From: Eumeta japonica
Lineage: Eukaryota; Arthropoda; Insecta; Lepidoptera; Psychidae
Assembly (NCBI GenBank): GCA_005406025.1
Contig: BGZK01000225.1
Span: 186,001-250,000, forward strand
DNA length: 64,000 nt
Direction: 5' to 3'
The notes beneath the pieces were generated by a model that ran no database searches, had not been told where the DNA came from, and saw only the letters and a program-made list of their open reading frames with translations. Made by a program: the position numbers and the translations under genes. Of this stretch, positions 11,804 through 23,399 are shown one piece after another. Numbering within the stretch: the first letter of the stretch is position 1; each line of letters begins with the position of its first letter.

Positions 11804-12486
11804 TCCTACTAATATTATAAATGTGAAAGTTTGTGAGTTTGGGATGTTTGCTACACGATCACGCACATTCAAAAACGACTGAACATAATTATATGAAACT
11901 GTACAGTAGTACTGTTAATACATTACAATAACATAGAGACAACAATTTATAAAAATAACTAATGCTTGCGGCTTTGCTTGCGTGATCGCAAAATGAATTG
12001 ATTGAATGAATTGATCGACTTATGCCGATTGTTTATTGGCAACAACAGTGTTCAAGAGAGATTCACGTTCAATATCGATTCGGTATTCGAATCGCGAGCA
12101 GGACCGACATCAGGATTAAAAGCGTAAGTGAGATTGTTTATTAACAAAAATATTTGCGGCATCACATGCGCTTTCGGTGTGAGACTGTGGGTTTTTGCTG
12201 GTGTGGCATCGAGAACGGGACCGATATCGGGACCATGGTCGATGACGTCATCGATCGATGTAAAAGATCAAAGAACTCGTTGTACGTCCACGAGGGCGGA
12301 GCCGCGGGCGAGTCTTGTATATTTTGAAAAGAAACTGAATCTAGATCGGGACCAGAATTGGAATCAAAAGCGAAGCCTGAACTGAAATCGAAAGCGAAAG
12401 AATCATAGCGAACAGAGTGATCGGTCGATGTGGATAATGAAAGATCTCGATGCCCACGTGGGCGGAGCCGCGGGCAAAAGCCGATA
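11804..12486 (+). mobile_element. Non-autonomous Helitron-like element
   Basis: The left end, TCCTACTAATATTATAAATG followed by a GAAAGTTTGTGAGTTTGG-type segment, is the classic 5' end of lepidopteran Helitrons. The right end, GGCGGAGCCGCGGGCAAAAG, matches the usual 3' hairpin and CTAG-type terminus, here decayed to GATAG. Between them lies a degenerate repeat rich in AATCGA and GGGACC words. A motif like an inverted 3' end (TGCGGCTTTGCTTGCGTG near 11966) suggests that part of a second, opposite element is merged in. No transposase frame remains. Exact ends are approximate. Confidence 0.65.
12242..12486 (+). repeat. Tandemly duplicated Helitron 3' terminus
   Basis: Two copies of a unit of about 170 bp occur. 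Each has a GATCGATCGATGT / GATCGGTCGATGT lead-in, then AAAGATC, a CCACG-AGGGCGGAG or CCACGTGGGCGGAG block, and GCCGCGGGC (first end near 12309, second near 12475). The first copy is followed by GAGTCT rather than AAAAG. Doubled 3' ends are known in Helitrons and could act as alternative terminators of rolling-circle transposition. Confidence 0.6.
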
Positions 12487-13940
12487 GCTTCATACATTTC
12501 TATAGCTCGTTATAGAAAACAAGAGCAATACGCAGGAAAGTGTGGTACACTTTGAAAATACGTGCCCTATATCTCTATGAGAATTTACGCTCATCGTTTC
12601 CTTTCGCAGCCGAAAGACAAATTTTACTTAGTAGATAACCTATGATTATTCGCTCCCCCGCCTCGTCGCTTTATTATTCCAACTACAACCCTTTCTGGCG
12701 ATTCATTATTTCTAAATGTACGTGTTCCGGCTCCTTTTTTTTTTTCTATTAATTCATAGCATAACGAAGTCCACATATGGAGGTATACTCGGTTTGGTGT
12801 TGCAAGGCCCATTCATTATTACTAAAGTCGTCCAATGCGCTGGTGTGATAGATTTAATAGTGAATAAACGAAATATATTCATAGATTAGAGTAAATATAT
12901 TTTTGGAAAACAACTATAGGAAAGTACGTTATTTCTTTATTAAATTTCATTGCAATAAATAGAATGGTTTAGAACGGTTACTTTAATTCAACATTGTACA
13001 TCTTATGGATTACAACTCGATTTTTTTATATCATTTTAAAAGGCAAACGAGCGTATGAACTACGAGAGAGTAGGTGATCGTCGACGCCCATGGATACTGC
13101 AACCCCGAGAAAGTCGGTCGTACATTGCTTGCGTTTTAAAAAGAACTTTTTTTGTACTCCTTGTTGTAATCGATTACGAGCACCTTTTATGGTACATCAT
13201 ACCAAAATTTTATTGTACGTATTTTACATTAAAAAAAATTAGTATTCTTACTCATAATAAATAAAGCTATAAAAGCCATTGATCTTATTTCAACATTTTG
13301 AATGCGTGATAAATATATTAACTCTGTTAATTTTCAGTTTATAACAGAATTGGAAATACCCTTTCCGCATCAGAAGGACTATACAATGGTTCCAGCATGA
13401 CGTATCACCTCCTCACTTTAATTCACCGTTTAAATTCTATAATAATAATTTCTCTGATATACCCTCGGCTTTGTTTTAAAACCCTTCCGTTGTGAACAAT
13501 AAAGGGTTTTATACCTTTGTAAGCACGCATACATCCGATTCGTTATTTTAATTAACGCGTTTAACCGAAGCTTTTCGCCATAATTTATCAACGATGGCTT
13601 AACAAAAAGCGATAACATATTATCGCGATATAACAGATTTTGTTCGACTAGGCCTAAGTTTCGTTACAAGATTAAAACTAAAATAGTCACTATATAAGTT
13701 TACGTATCGAAAATTTTAAAACGAAACACTATCGGTATGACCTACTCCGTCTGCTTGTATCGGTTGGTCTGTCTCACTGCAATTGTATATCTTAAGGATT
13801 CTTTGTGGTGGACTGATTGGGGTAAACAAATATTGTATTACTAGCATCAGTTAAACCTTACATTATATTATATGCATTTTGATACTTTTTAAATAGATTC
13901 AAAAACCTTTATTTTCTATTCTATTGCAAAATATTACATA
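12487..13940. other. AT-rich non-coding stretch
   Basis: No gene was recognised. Short open frames at 12624-12812, 13055-13264 and 13430-13618 lack any family motif. Confidence 0.55.
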
Positions 13941-15147
13941 CTAACTTTTGCCCGCGGTTCCGTTTGCGTAGGCATAAAATGTATTCTTTCATCTTCTTCA
14001 TATGGGAATTTTTTTATCGGGGCAATTTATGCACATTGATGATATAACCACCGCCCCTATATATTCGTAGCTATTTCATTTACATGGCTGATGTTTTTTA
14101 AAGAAATATAAAACGACAGCTTAAAAATTGTTGGAAGATAAATATAATCCATACCTACTGATTTTTTATACATTTTAGTTTACACATAACATCACTGTTA
14201 ATTAAAATGAAAATCGGTCCAGCTATTCTCCAGTTATAAGTGTTCGAACAATTATATTGTGTAATGTACGTAAATTAGAACGAAATATTTTTAAAAATGA
14301 ACTCGCTAATATGTATTATAGGTATTATAAACGCTATAGTGTGTAAGGATAGATAGGTACGGAAGTAAATGATGATTGATGGTAGTGCAGAAGTTACAGG
14401 TGGCTACTGCAATATACTCCTATAAACTAAGTTAAATGATTTGTTTTGGTCTATATAAACATGCAGATTTTGCGATTTAGAAACGCGTGAGCAAGCCACA
14501 TAGAGTTGGCCGTGGGAAAAACATTGCGTGCTCAAATGTATGCCTGCTACCTTTATGATCTGACCCTGCCGCCAGACCGCACCATAATATCGCGCACTCG
14601 CTTGTCTATCATCATAACTATTCAAATATTTGTCCAAATGATGTAGTGTAAAAGACAAAGTTTATCTACTTTAAACACCAGATGCAATAAAAGTATTTAT
14701 TTTGATATAAAAAATCAATTTGTTACTACCAAATGTGCGTTAGAAATAAATTATCAATTATTATTGCATTTATGGTTCACTATTTTGGCGATAATGGCTT
14801 ACACATAAAAGATAGATATATGCAGTCGCGGGCTTTTTTGTAGGATTATTTAAGATAAACATTTCCATTATATATTATACACGTGTAATTCCAACGGTTT
14901 TTGCGGCGCACGCCAGAATAGCTCGCAGATGACAGATTTTTTTCCTTCTTACTTGACACTTATCGTTATATTTTGGATGATTGACACTATATCTTTATAA
15001 ATTATAGCCTATGAGTTATTCTGACGTGTAAGCTATATATCATTGTACAGTGTCTTCAAAATTAATTTAGTAGTTTTTGCGTGAAAGAGCAACAAACATC
15101 CATCCATCCATACTTGCAATCTTTCGCGTTTATAATATTAGTATAGA
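13941..15147 (-). mobile_element. Internally deleted Helitron, minus strand
   Basis: On the minus strand the element begins TCTATACTAATATTATAAAC, then has the GGATGGATGGATGTTTGTTG and TCTTTCACGCAAAAACTACT segments typical of lepidopteran Helitron 5' ends. It ends with AACCGCGGGCAAAAGTTAG (13941-13959), a slightly decayed version of the usual GCGGGCAAAAGCTAG 3' end. Inside lies the C-terminal part of a Helitron helicase (14404-14658). At about 1.2 kb it lacks the Rep domain and most of the helicase found in full-length elements of several kilobases, so it cannot move on its own. Confidence 0.75.
14404..14658 (-). pseudogene. Helitron Rep/helicase, C-terminal remnant
   Basis: The frame contains the final part of a Pif1-type Helitron helicase: VAGIHLSTQCFSHGQLYVACSRV, where 'FSHGQLYVACSRV' is the conserved helicase motif VI region, then HVYIDQ and a natural-looking end at ILQ-stop. 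Only about 80 residues remain of a protein that normally exceeds 1000. The segment before QGQ is altered (YYGAVWRQGQ). It lies inside the minus-strand Helitron and in the same orientation. It reads without stops, so it decayed mainly by deletion. Confidence 0.85.
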
Positions 15148-16504
15148 TTAAATTTTTGAGCTAGACGACTTGAAGTAACTCCTGAATATATAGAGTAAAT
15201 ATAAAAGGATACATTTAATATAAAAAAAATGAATACAAATTTCCGATATTTAAAGTTTCAGAACATAGTACGAAAAACTACTAATATTTTCTTTCTCCTT
15301 TAATAAATCCTACTTAGTCATAAATTTAAACTTTTCCCAGAACTGTTATGTGTTTTCTGGTAAACATGAGATTTGCTTGCAGACAACTCTTGTAACGGGA
15401 TGGCGGGTTGGACGCCTTACTATGACGAGACAACTGACCCATTAGGTTCCCGCTAGTGCATACCGTAGCACCACTATGATGTTATCAGTTACACGCAGTG
15501 ACTGGCGAGAGAAACGGCAAGATGTGTAATTTATTTGCAAAAAAAAAAACTGATTTTTGTGATATTTCTTCGCATTCTTGCATTTCATTTAGTTTGCGTT
15601 TGTTACCTTAAACATCACAAGCATAGATATGGTGTTAAGTTATGGCTATGTGTCAACGATCATATCGACGGGTTAGAAGATTTTGTTTTTATATAGGCCA
15701 TTTTTTTTTATAATTTGCTAAAATTCTTGAGGCACACGGAAGTGAGATGAGATATCCCGTACCTGTCCATGCCCTTCTCCGAAGTTTTAGAATATTTGAT
15801 GCCATACGGATTAAAACGTTTCTATTCATTTCTTTTAGTACGGTTAAAATAGTATTTAACCATCAAAAGAGGAATAGATGAGGGAGTCAGAAGAGACAAT
15901 TGGGGCACATGTTAGCAGCAAAAACATTTTCCGTGCCTCAAACGGTATTCACATGTGAACTTTGCCAGTTACCATAAGTTGACTTTCACATATTAGCGCG
16001 TGTAAAATTCTCAAAAAATGCATAAAGTCCCTTAGGGGTACCCCGATCTTACACTACCAAGGGGAAAAATGGGGAGATGGGATTTTATACATATTTTAAT
16101 TGTTTTTAATTTAATTATCAAAGAAAATTATCTATTAAATGTTGTACGTCAAAGACCAATTAACAAATTAAATTATTTTAAAAAATCCTAACAAAGAACA
16201 ATAATACTACTTTCATTGGGCTTCAAGCGTTAAGTACTCCGTCATGCACTCCTGAGCCCTAAATTTTCAAACAGACTAGATGTTTTAGACTCCCCTTCGC
16301 AAATTATTTATAACAGAATTTCAGTTGACATTGAAATTTCGATAAATCGATAAATTTATATATATAACATTATTTTATATAAAGTAAATAAAATTTTATA
16401 AAAACTACAATGTGTCGGTTTAGAGACTATGTGTTCGCCATTTAAACACGCTTTGGATATTTAAATTTTAAATTTGGGAAGGATTATGTTGCATATTACC
16501 GACT
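15148..16504. other. AT-rich non-coding stretch
   Basis: No gene was recognised. The patches at 15380-15500 and 15900-16080 are less AT-rich but hold no open frame of note. Confidence 0.55.
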
Positions 16505-16680
16505 TTTTTAGGGTTCCGTAGCTCTAAAGGACCTTAAAACTATTTAAATCTACGGTCTCTTTAAGCTATAAAAAAAATAATGAGGTGTCTTTGAGATACC
16601 CCGTTGGAACGAAGTTTGTTTTGCTCTATGAAAATATATTTTATGAGTTGAACAATAACAAAGAAATTAATTAAAACGTT
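16505..16680 (-). repeat. Retroelement 3' tail, minus strand
   Basis: On the minus strand, GAGCTACGGAACCCTAAAAA (ending at 16505) matches the short tail 'GGTACGGAACCCTAAAAA' that closes many lepidopteran non-LTR or SINE insertions. The preceding segment holds GTTCCAACGGGGTATCTCAA-type sequence, also repeat-like. It is truncated and no coding part is seen. Confidence 0.5.
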
Positions 16681-17216
16681 TGATAGTAATTAAATATATA
16701 TTAATATGATTTGTACATAGAAGGCACAGCTACAAAAATAACGTTGTCTTTTTTTTCTATAGTTCAATATTCAAACAGTAGATGGCATTTTCCCAAAATT
16801 TATTCAAACACAATTAATTCATTATTTCCTTATTATTTTAATAATAAACATAAAGTAATAAAATTTGCATGCATAAAAAAAACAATAGATTCAAGCATTA
16901 TTTCTTATTAAAAAAATTAAAAGCTGAGAGAATATATGATATTTAAATTCTTAGAAATATTTTCATCATAAAAATTTTAAAATAGTTAATTATAAGTCTT
17001 TCTTTCTGCATAGATACTTCTTGTATTTGCAAATAAAATGTTACAGGGAATCATATTTTTTGACGTTTTTCAAAACTATTCCGTTCTTTTCGAAGTTCCG
17101 TATTAAAATTATTACCTTACTGTTAATATTATTAATTATATTACAAACAACAAAAGAATAAATAATCAAAACCTTTGAAAGTAATAAAATAATTAAAAAA
17201 AATGATAGGACAAATT
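16681..17216. other. AT-rich non-coding stretch
   Basis: Nothing was recognised; long A/T runs and one 66-codon low-complexity open frame. Confidence 0.6.
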
Positions 17217-17284
17217 ATTCGAACCCTGGTGAATCCGGGCGTGCGCGCGACTTAATGCTGAACAGCTGAGCTAAATCATACAAC
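17217..17284 (-). repeat. tRNA-like pseudogene or SINE head
   Basis: On the minus strand TTTAGCTCAGCTGTT fits a pol III A box and D arm, and about 40 bases later CCAGGGTTCGAATAA fits a B box and T arm. The acceptor and anticodon stems do not pair well, so a working tRNA is unlikely. There is no CCA-end or clear SINE tail. Confidence 0.5.
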
Positions 17285-19417
17285 TGATTCTCCGGTGACA
17301 ATAGCTGTGCTATACTGCAAATATGCTACGCCATGCTAACGCTTACATAACATTATTTTTTGCTGCCTAGCTTTTCACAGCATATCGCTATTAGGAACTT
17401 CGATCCAATTAAACTTATAAGTTAATGCTGCTTGTAATGTTTAATAATAAAATTAACAAATACAGTAATTTATGCCGCATATTTTGATGCTGGGAAATAC
17501 ATCAAAACCTGAAGGGCTACTTCCCATGAAGCTAGGCACAGGCTTTCCACGTGCGCCCTATGCCGGAAGAATCTCAACGTCAATACTAAAAAGCCGGGCA
17601 GTTGACAATCTTGTCATTCTTTTTCGTGCGCACACTTCAACAATACAAGGACAAAATTTGTATCTCTTTCTTTTGTGGAGATGCTTAAAATGACTGACAC
17701 GTTAATAATACACCCCCGTGTCACCGGTCTTTTTGCATTCCTCAGCACATTTATTTCACTGACAACCATATATTTTAGTACATTGTTTCGTTTATGCTTA
17801 CTCTATACGCATGCGTGTTGACAGATCACCAGTTCGCACCTTCATGATACTTCCCGTTAACCGAAAATCATGAAATACAACTTTTGGTAGCAAGCAACCT
17901 CTCAGAGCACAATAAAGGGAAATATTTGAAAATCGTTAATTTGTGGTAAAATATTTTTTGGTTAAAAACTTATACTTACACTTGGAGTATGAACGTTGGT
18001 TGGAATTATGAATGTAAACGGTTGATGAAGTGAAGAAATTTTTTAGTTTACGCTATGAATATTTAAGATTCTTAAAAATTCGTATATTTTTATAGAGAAT
18101 TCTAAAAATTTTGGGAACAAAGCAAAAATTCCGGAATTGCTAGGAGCAATGTCTTGCCAGTATCGATATTAAAACAGAAAAAGTAGTTGAAACTCTGAAT
18201 TCATCATATGCACTGGTATGGGATATAATTTGAATTCTCCTTTGTAGTATTAAATAGAGGGCAGCAATAACAGTACACAGATTTCTTCGAAGGGAATAAA
18301 GGTACCATTTTCTGTCTAAATTCTCACTATGCATTAAATTCAGATGCATTTTGGTCTTTAGGTGACAAGGGTGAAGAAAATCAGTCAGCCTATATGTTCT
18401 TTTACAAACGCATAGGCTGTAACATAGACAGACATTTCATTTTAAACACAGACATTTTATTAAAAAAAAAACTATGTGTTTTTTAAAATGAAGTGACTAG
18501 AAAGTTTTTCAGTAACTTCTTTTATCCCTTTGAGAGCGAGATTATAAAACTGCCTCCTCTCCTCGCAAGCACAACTGTTTTATGTTATCCTTTGAAAAGC
18601 GCAAACTAACGGAAAACTTAATAAAATGTACTGAAGTGCTGATATTTATCATTTTACTACATTTTTTTTCGATTTACCATTAGATTCTTAATGCACATGA
18701 AAAAGACTTCATATTTTATTAGGAATATAATAGAAATGTAGCGCAAGCCAACTAAAATCACTTATATTAAATTTCACAGCACATCAATTAAATAAGATAT
18801 ACTATTTCTTCACAAAAGTTAGATAACTCTGTGTAGTAACCTAATTATAGGTTTCATAAATTTACATATACTATAGTATAACTACATACTTTTAGTAAAA
18901 GACAAATAAAACATGACCACGTAAATCGCTAATGGCGCGCACACATTATCCTTGCCGTCCATCGTGATTCTAGTTACGCTTAGCCGACCACAAGTCGCAA
19001 AAAGGATAAACGAGGAATAAAGTTATTATTTCTTTTTTACATGTATGATTTTATCAAGAAATATTCACGGAAATTCTTTCCAGCTATCACAGCAAAATGC
19101 ATTGGCAGATTTGCCCTTGGTCACTCTATTTTTATTAATATGTAATAAATTCACAATAAAATTAAACTACAATTAGACTATTATAACATTTCATCACTAC
19201 AAATTGTTTAATGTATAAAAATAATTTACATAAAAAAAATTACGTAAAATAAAATCACGACCGTCATTTTACATATCAAAACTGATAAGTAAACTTTAGG
19301 CACATTTTTCACATATTTACTTTTGAGAAATACTATATAAGTATATAAGTTTTATGCAACAAATTATTTTACGTATTACGTATTTGATATGTTTATATCA
19401 AAGGAAAACACTGATAA
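17285..19417. other. AT-rich non-coding stretch
   Basis: No gene was recognised. The open frames at 17472-17693 and 18140-18349 (minus) have mixed, somewhat coding-like composition but no motif I can name; they may be old transposon pieces. Confidence 0.5.
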
Positions 19418-19456
19418 TTACACATAAAAGTCGACAATGTTAACTTTTATGTGTAA
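19418..19456. repeat. Perfect 14-bp inverted repeat
   Basis: TTACACATAAAAGT (19418-19431) and ACTTTTATGTGTAA (19443-19456) are perfect reverse complements around an 11-base spacer. It may be a small hairpin or the remnant of a foldback element. Confidence 0.8.
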
Positions 19457-19937
19457 GCTCGATTTTGAAGTCAAAATGGTGTTTATGTGTCATGCTAGAT
19501 GGTGCTGTTAAAGTTAATTTTACATTTTCTAATTACTTTTTAGGTGTTTTTTCATTCTTAGAAAAATACTCAGTTTCAAAAAAATATCTAATATGTTTGG
19601 ATACCCAATTCGATTTACTTAACATATTTAGTTTAGAAAAGTTGTCGATGTTTCTTAGTAAGTGCAGCCCACCAATTAGACGGCAATGAAATGTCGAATT
19701 ACATAGTAAAACTGGCTATTATTGTTATTGTCCAGTGTTACCAGAAAAAAACGCTATAACTCTCTTATTTACTCTGTAAATGTTTTTGTCGGGCTATATC
19801 AATCTAAAACAGGGCAAAAAATTATACATTGTAAATGAATATATTGGTCTTTCGGGGTCTCGTGAGAATGGCAGTCCCGGGTACGTGCCCTGTCTGCCCT
19901 TATGGCAGAGATGGTATTCTACATACGTAATTAAGTT
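19457..19937. other. AT-rich stretch grading into repeat-like DNA
   Basis: No gene was recognised. The 122-codon frame at 19780-20148 overlaps the retroelement tail that follows, so it is unlikely to be a gene. Confidence 0.5.
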
Positions 19938-19988
19938 TGTACGGAACCCTCAGGATCTAAGTCCTATTCGTTCTGGGCTGGGCGTTTT
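19938..19988 (+). repeat. Retroelement 3' tail, plus strand
   Basis: GTACGGAACCCTCAGGATCT continues as AAGTCC...TCTGGGCTGGGCGTTTT. It aligns by eye with the lepidopteran tail CGGAACCCTCGGTGCGCGAG, GTCCGACTCGCACTTGGCCGG, TTTTT. The element is degenerate and the family name is uncertain. Confidence 0.5.
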
Positions 19989-20960
19989 GATTGCGATGCC
20001 ATTGAGAGGAAATTATTTTATCGCACATAACTCTAAGTCTATTAGCAGCACTTTAAATTCTTTATACATCGCGTATTATTTCTGTGAAGAAATATCAAGA
20101 AAAAATGTGTCTATCGCATTCCGCCATAGATGTCTCATTCGCCGCTGAGTTACTAAAACTAGCTATCCATTTGCATACATTTCTGTTGGAATTTATTGTA
20201 TTACTCGTCCAAAACGGGTTGGCCGTTGGCAGCGATGTGGGCTGAATTATCAAATTTCGAAAGTTTAAGGGTCACTGGCCCAATAAAGGCCATTTGTATA
20301 AGTTTTATTGGGAAACGCAGGTGTTTCTATGAAAGACCTCGTTTCACGTCGTCAGCATAAAGATCGGAACGATTATCGCAATTTTGGACATTCGAGTCTA
20401 TAAATTTGTTGTTTACGACAAACAAGTTGATAAATTTCGATGGGTCTGTTTTATTTGGTTTATTTTATATATAATTTCGTTCGTTATTGATATCGTTGGT
20501 CTGTTATAAGAAAATCGGTCGATATCACAATGATAGCATTGTCGTGTTGAATTCAACATTTTCTGTGTTATTTTATTGGATATCTTTTAAAAAAAACACC
20601 GTGCAAGTGCGAATATACCACGCATAATGAGGGCTTCAAACAACAATAAGAGTCCCACCAATTCCGGGGTTTCCGATTTTGATGTTGGTCAGATATCGGT
20701 TTGCGAATTCGAAACTATTTTTGCTTTGGTCATTAAAAAAATTTTTTTTTAAATATATGTGAATATTTGATTTTTGGAAATCTTCACTTTTCATAGCGGG
20801 AAGTCAAACTTCTCTCATACGTCGGTTTATATCACAATATATATTCCAACTGTACATGTTTCTAAGTACAAAAAAGACAAGTTCCTTGATTGTTTCATTT
20901 TTATTATATGTTTATTTGTTGTTACAACGACCATAGACTGTGAAAAATTCAAGTGTCTAC
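19989..20960. other. AT-rich non-coding stretch
   Basis: No gene was recognised. The patch at 20190-20300 is less AT-rich and repeat-like, without a family I can name. Confidence 0.5.
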
Positions 20961-21059
20961 CTATTCCGGTCCAAAGGATACTGCCCTCTGACAGACGGAC
21001 GTACAGACAGCGTGGCCTTAGTGCTAGGGTTAGGTCGGTACCCTTTTGATGTGGAACCT
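20961..21059 (+). repeat. Retroelement 3' region with GACAGACGGAC run
   Basis: CTGACAGACGGACGTACAGA, then AGCGTGGCCTTAGTGCTAGG and TCGGTACCCTTTTGATGTGG, match the layout 'GACAGACGGACAGACAGCGAAGTCTTAGTAATAGGGTCCCGTTTTTACCCTTTGGGTACGGAACC' found at the 3' end of lepidopteran retroelements. It is truncated and diverged. Confidence 0.5.
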
Positions 21060-21993
21060 TCAAAATGTATTTCGAAAAATATTCAATTAAGAATAGAATT
21101 TCATACAATAAATGACAACAATGAAATTTTTAGCTCAAATAGTATGTAAAGAAATATAAATTGCAGCTTGTTCTGTAACTTAAAAAAATTGAGAATAGTT
21201 CTACGTTCTTCGAAAACAAGTAATTGCACTAAAGCGAAGACGAGTCAGTTAAAATTGGATTTAGAAGGAACAAAACAATTCGTATTTTTTTCCTCTTAGA
21301 ATTTGGTTTAGCCATCGGTACATATTAAAAAAAGTAAAAACAATATAGCTTAGTTAAGAATTAAGATAAATTAATGGATCCTTGTAATGATTTGTGAGAA
21401 TTGTTTAGAAATAGTCATAAAATTGAAAATATCTTTTCTAGCCTAGCATACGATACCCTAAAAATAAATGATAAAAATAGAATGTAGTAGTAATAATACA
21501 AAAATATTTAGTAACGAAATATGTACTGAACATTTCAACGCATACAGAAATGAAAATTACTATACGCTAAAATATATTTTTAAATCAATGCACACTTCAA
21601 ATGTTACAAAAATAATGTTTAGCGCATCATCAGGATTAAAATAACTACAAATATGTTAAACATACAATAAATCAATTTTAATGAAGTCTTGTATGTCTTG
21701 TAATATTTAAGTAAGGAGAACTTTTGAAAGTTTCATTTGGATAGTAAATTAATGAAAAATAAAATTCCACTAAATAAAATATAGTCGCGTGTTCGAAAAA
21801 AAATATAATAAATAAAATATTATTTTTAAATCAATATTGCCGCAAATCAATGAACACAAAAATCCTGATATTTGAACATGAGCATTTGCTATCATCATCT
21901 GCGTTCAGAAGACTATTTGTATACACATTTGATCGTTTAATATTATAGATCAATTTCCATTGCGTAACAACCTAAAATTTTCAATATTCAATA
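21060..21993. other. AT-rich non-coding stretch
   Basis: Nothing was recognised. Confidence 0.6.
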
Positions 21994-22560
21994 TCCATAC
22001 TACATATTATAAATCTGTAGTCTCTGTTTGTACATACAATATTTTGTCAAGTCGTCAAGTGACAAATATACGTTTTATGACGCATTGAACCTATATTTTA
22101 CATTTTTTTAAATTATTGTCTGTCTGCCTGTTTATCTTTATGTTCTCTCATAACTAGACAATAACTTGATCAATCTCGATGAATTTTGAGACACTGTAGG
22201 ACATGCGGGTGTCCGAATGACAGGTTGTAACAGCATTCTATTCGCATATTATGTCTATAAAATGTCTGTTTTTTTTTTCACCAGGGTCACCCTCAAAACG
22301 TATAAACGGATTGAAATATTAAAGAGAGGTATCAACACCCTTAAACGAGCCGTGTCTGTAAATCAAATATTTTTTCCAAAATACAATTTATGTACTGTGT
22401 ACTTATGTTACTGAGGCCATGTTGTGCGAGCCAAGAAATGGCTCAACCGATTTGAAAGCAGTTTATACAGATGTATTGTGAAGAGCTTCTCATAAAATTT
22501 AGTTTCGTTTCATTCAAACAGGTTCACTAACAAAAAAGTTATGTTAGTCTATACGTTGTT
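21994..22560 (+). mobile_element. Helitron-like element, 5' part
   Basis: The left end, TCCATACTACATATTATAAA, followed by GTCTCTGTTTGTACATAC, resembles the Helitron 5' end TCCATACTAATATTATAAA. Inside are TGTCTGTCTGCCTGTTTATC with ATGAATTTTGAGACA, and GGCTCAACCGATTTGAAAGC with CAGATGTATTGTGAAGAGCT, which are typical of the body of lepidopteran Helitrons. No coding remains. Its 3' part may be the block at 23400-23805, with unrelated DNA between them. Confidence 0.5.
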
Positions 22561-23399
22561 TATTAGTTTGATTGAAAATAATTAAATTAAATAATTTATA
22601 AAGACTACGTTCCGTACGTACTGATATATTTATGAATATACTTATTTGATAACTTAGATTATTTTAGTTACAAAAAATATTTAAACATCTAACAAGGATT
22701 ATATGACTGCATTTCACATAAGAAGATTGGGTCCGCATTTGTCGGTTGTTTTTAACACCCCTCACGCCCTAGTGAATGAGACTGTCTGTATTTTCCTGAG
22801 GATGTGTCTAGTTGGCACGAACCGTACGTGGAACGTTACGAACGTTAAATTAACAATAGGACTATGAGTAAATTAAGACAAATAAAAAATTAGGTTCTCG
22901 ATGCTTAGATCTTCGATATCTGTCAATCCTTGTAAATCAATATTCAATTCTTTGAATAGGGATTCGTAGTAGTAGAACAGATTCGAGGCTCAGCGGTGAA
23001 TTGCATGTTACATGTAAATGCATGTTGCAGGCAAGCGTCTATTATGGATTTTCGCGAATTAACACCTCACACTATAGAATATTCCGTTGGTCTTATTGCG
23101 TTTGACTAAAATCCTGTCTCTATAATAATTACTTTATTCTCACATAAGAGTAGCTGTAATAAGCAGGGTGTTAAGTTGGTTACTTTTCATTTGTATTGTA
23201 TGCTTGTAAAAATATTATTAGGTATATATATATATATATAGATTAGACAGAAAAATACCTATAACTATTGTATGCTTTATTGTGTTTCATTACAATCCTA
23301 TGTTTAAAATAATTAACTGCATTTTCACTTAAGGGTAGTTAGTTATAATACAGCCTAAATTTTATTTTCAGAATAGTTTTTATGCCAGTTTCCTCCAAA
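22561..23399. other. AT-rich stretch, with a TA microsatellite
   Basis: No gene was recognised. A (TA)9 run lies at 23223-23240. This stretch may be internal to a larger decayed Helitron spanning 21994-23805. Confidence 0.5.

Noticed and set aside
12162..12497. 111-codon minus-strand frame with Phe/Asp/Ser repeats
   Set aside because: It is generated by the degenerate minisatellite of the Helitron and spans its duplicated 3' ends. Not a gene.
19081..19110. miR-2/13-like string TATCACAGC
   Set aside because: The match stops after nine bases and no hairpin partner was found in the flanks.
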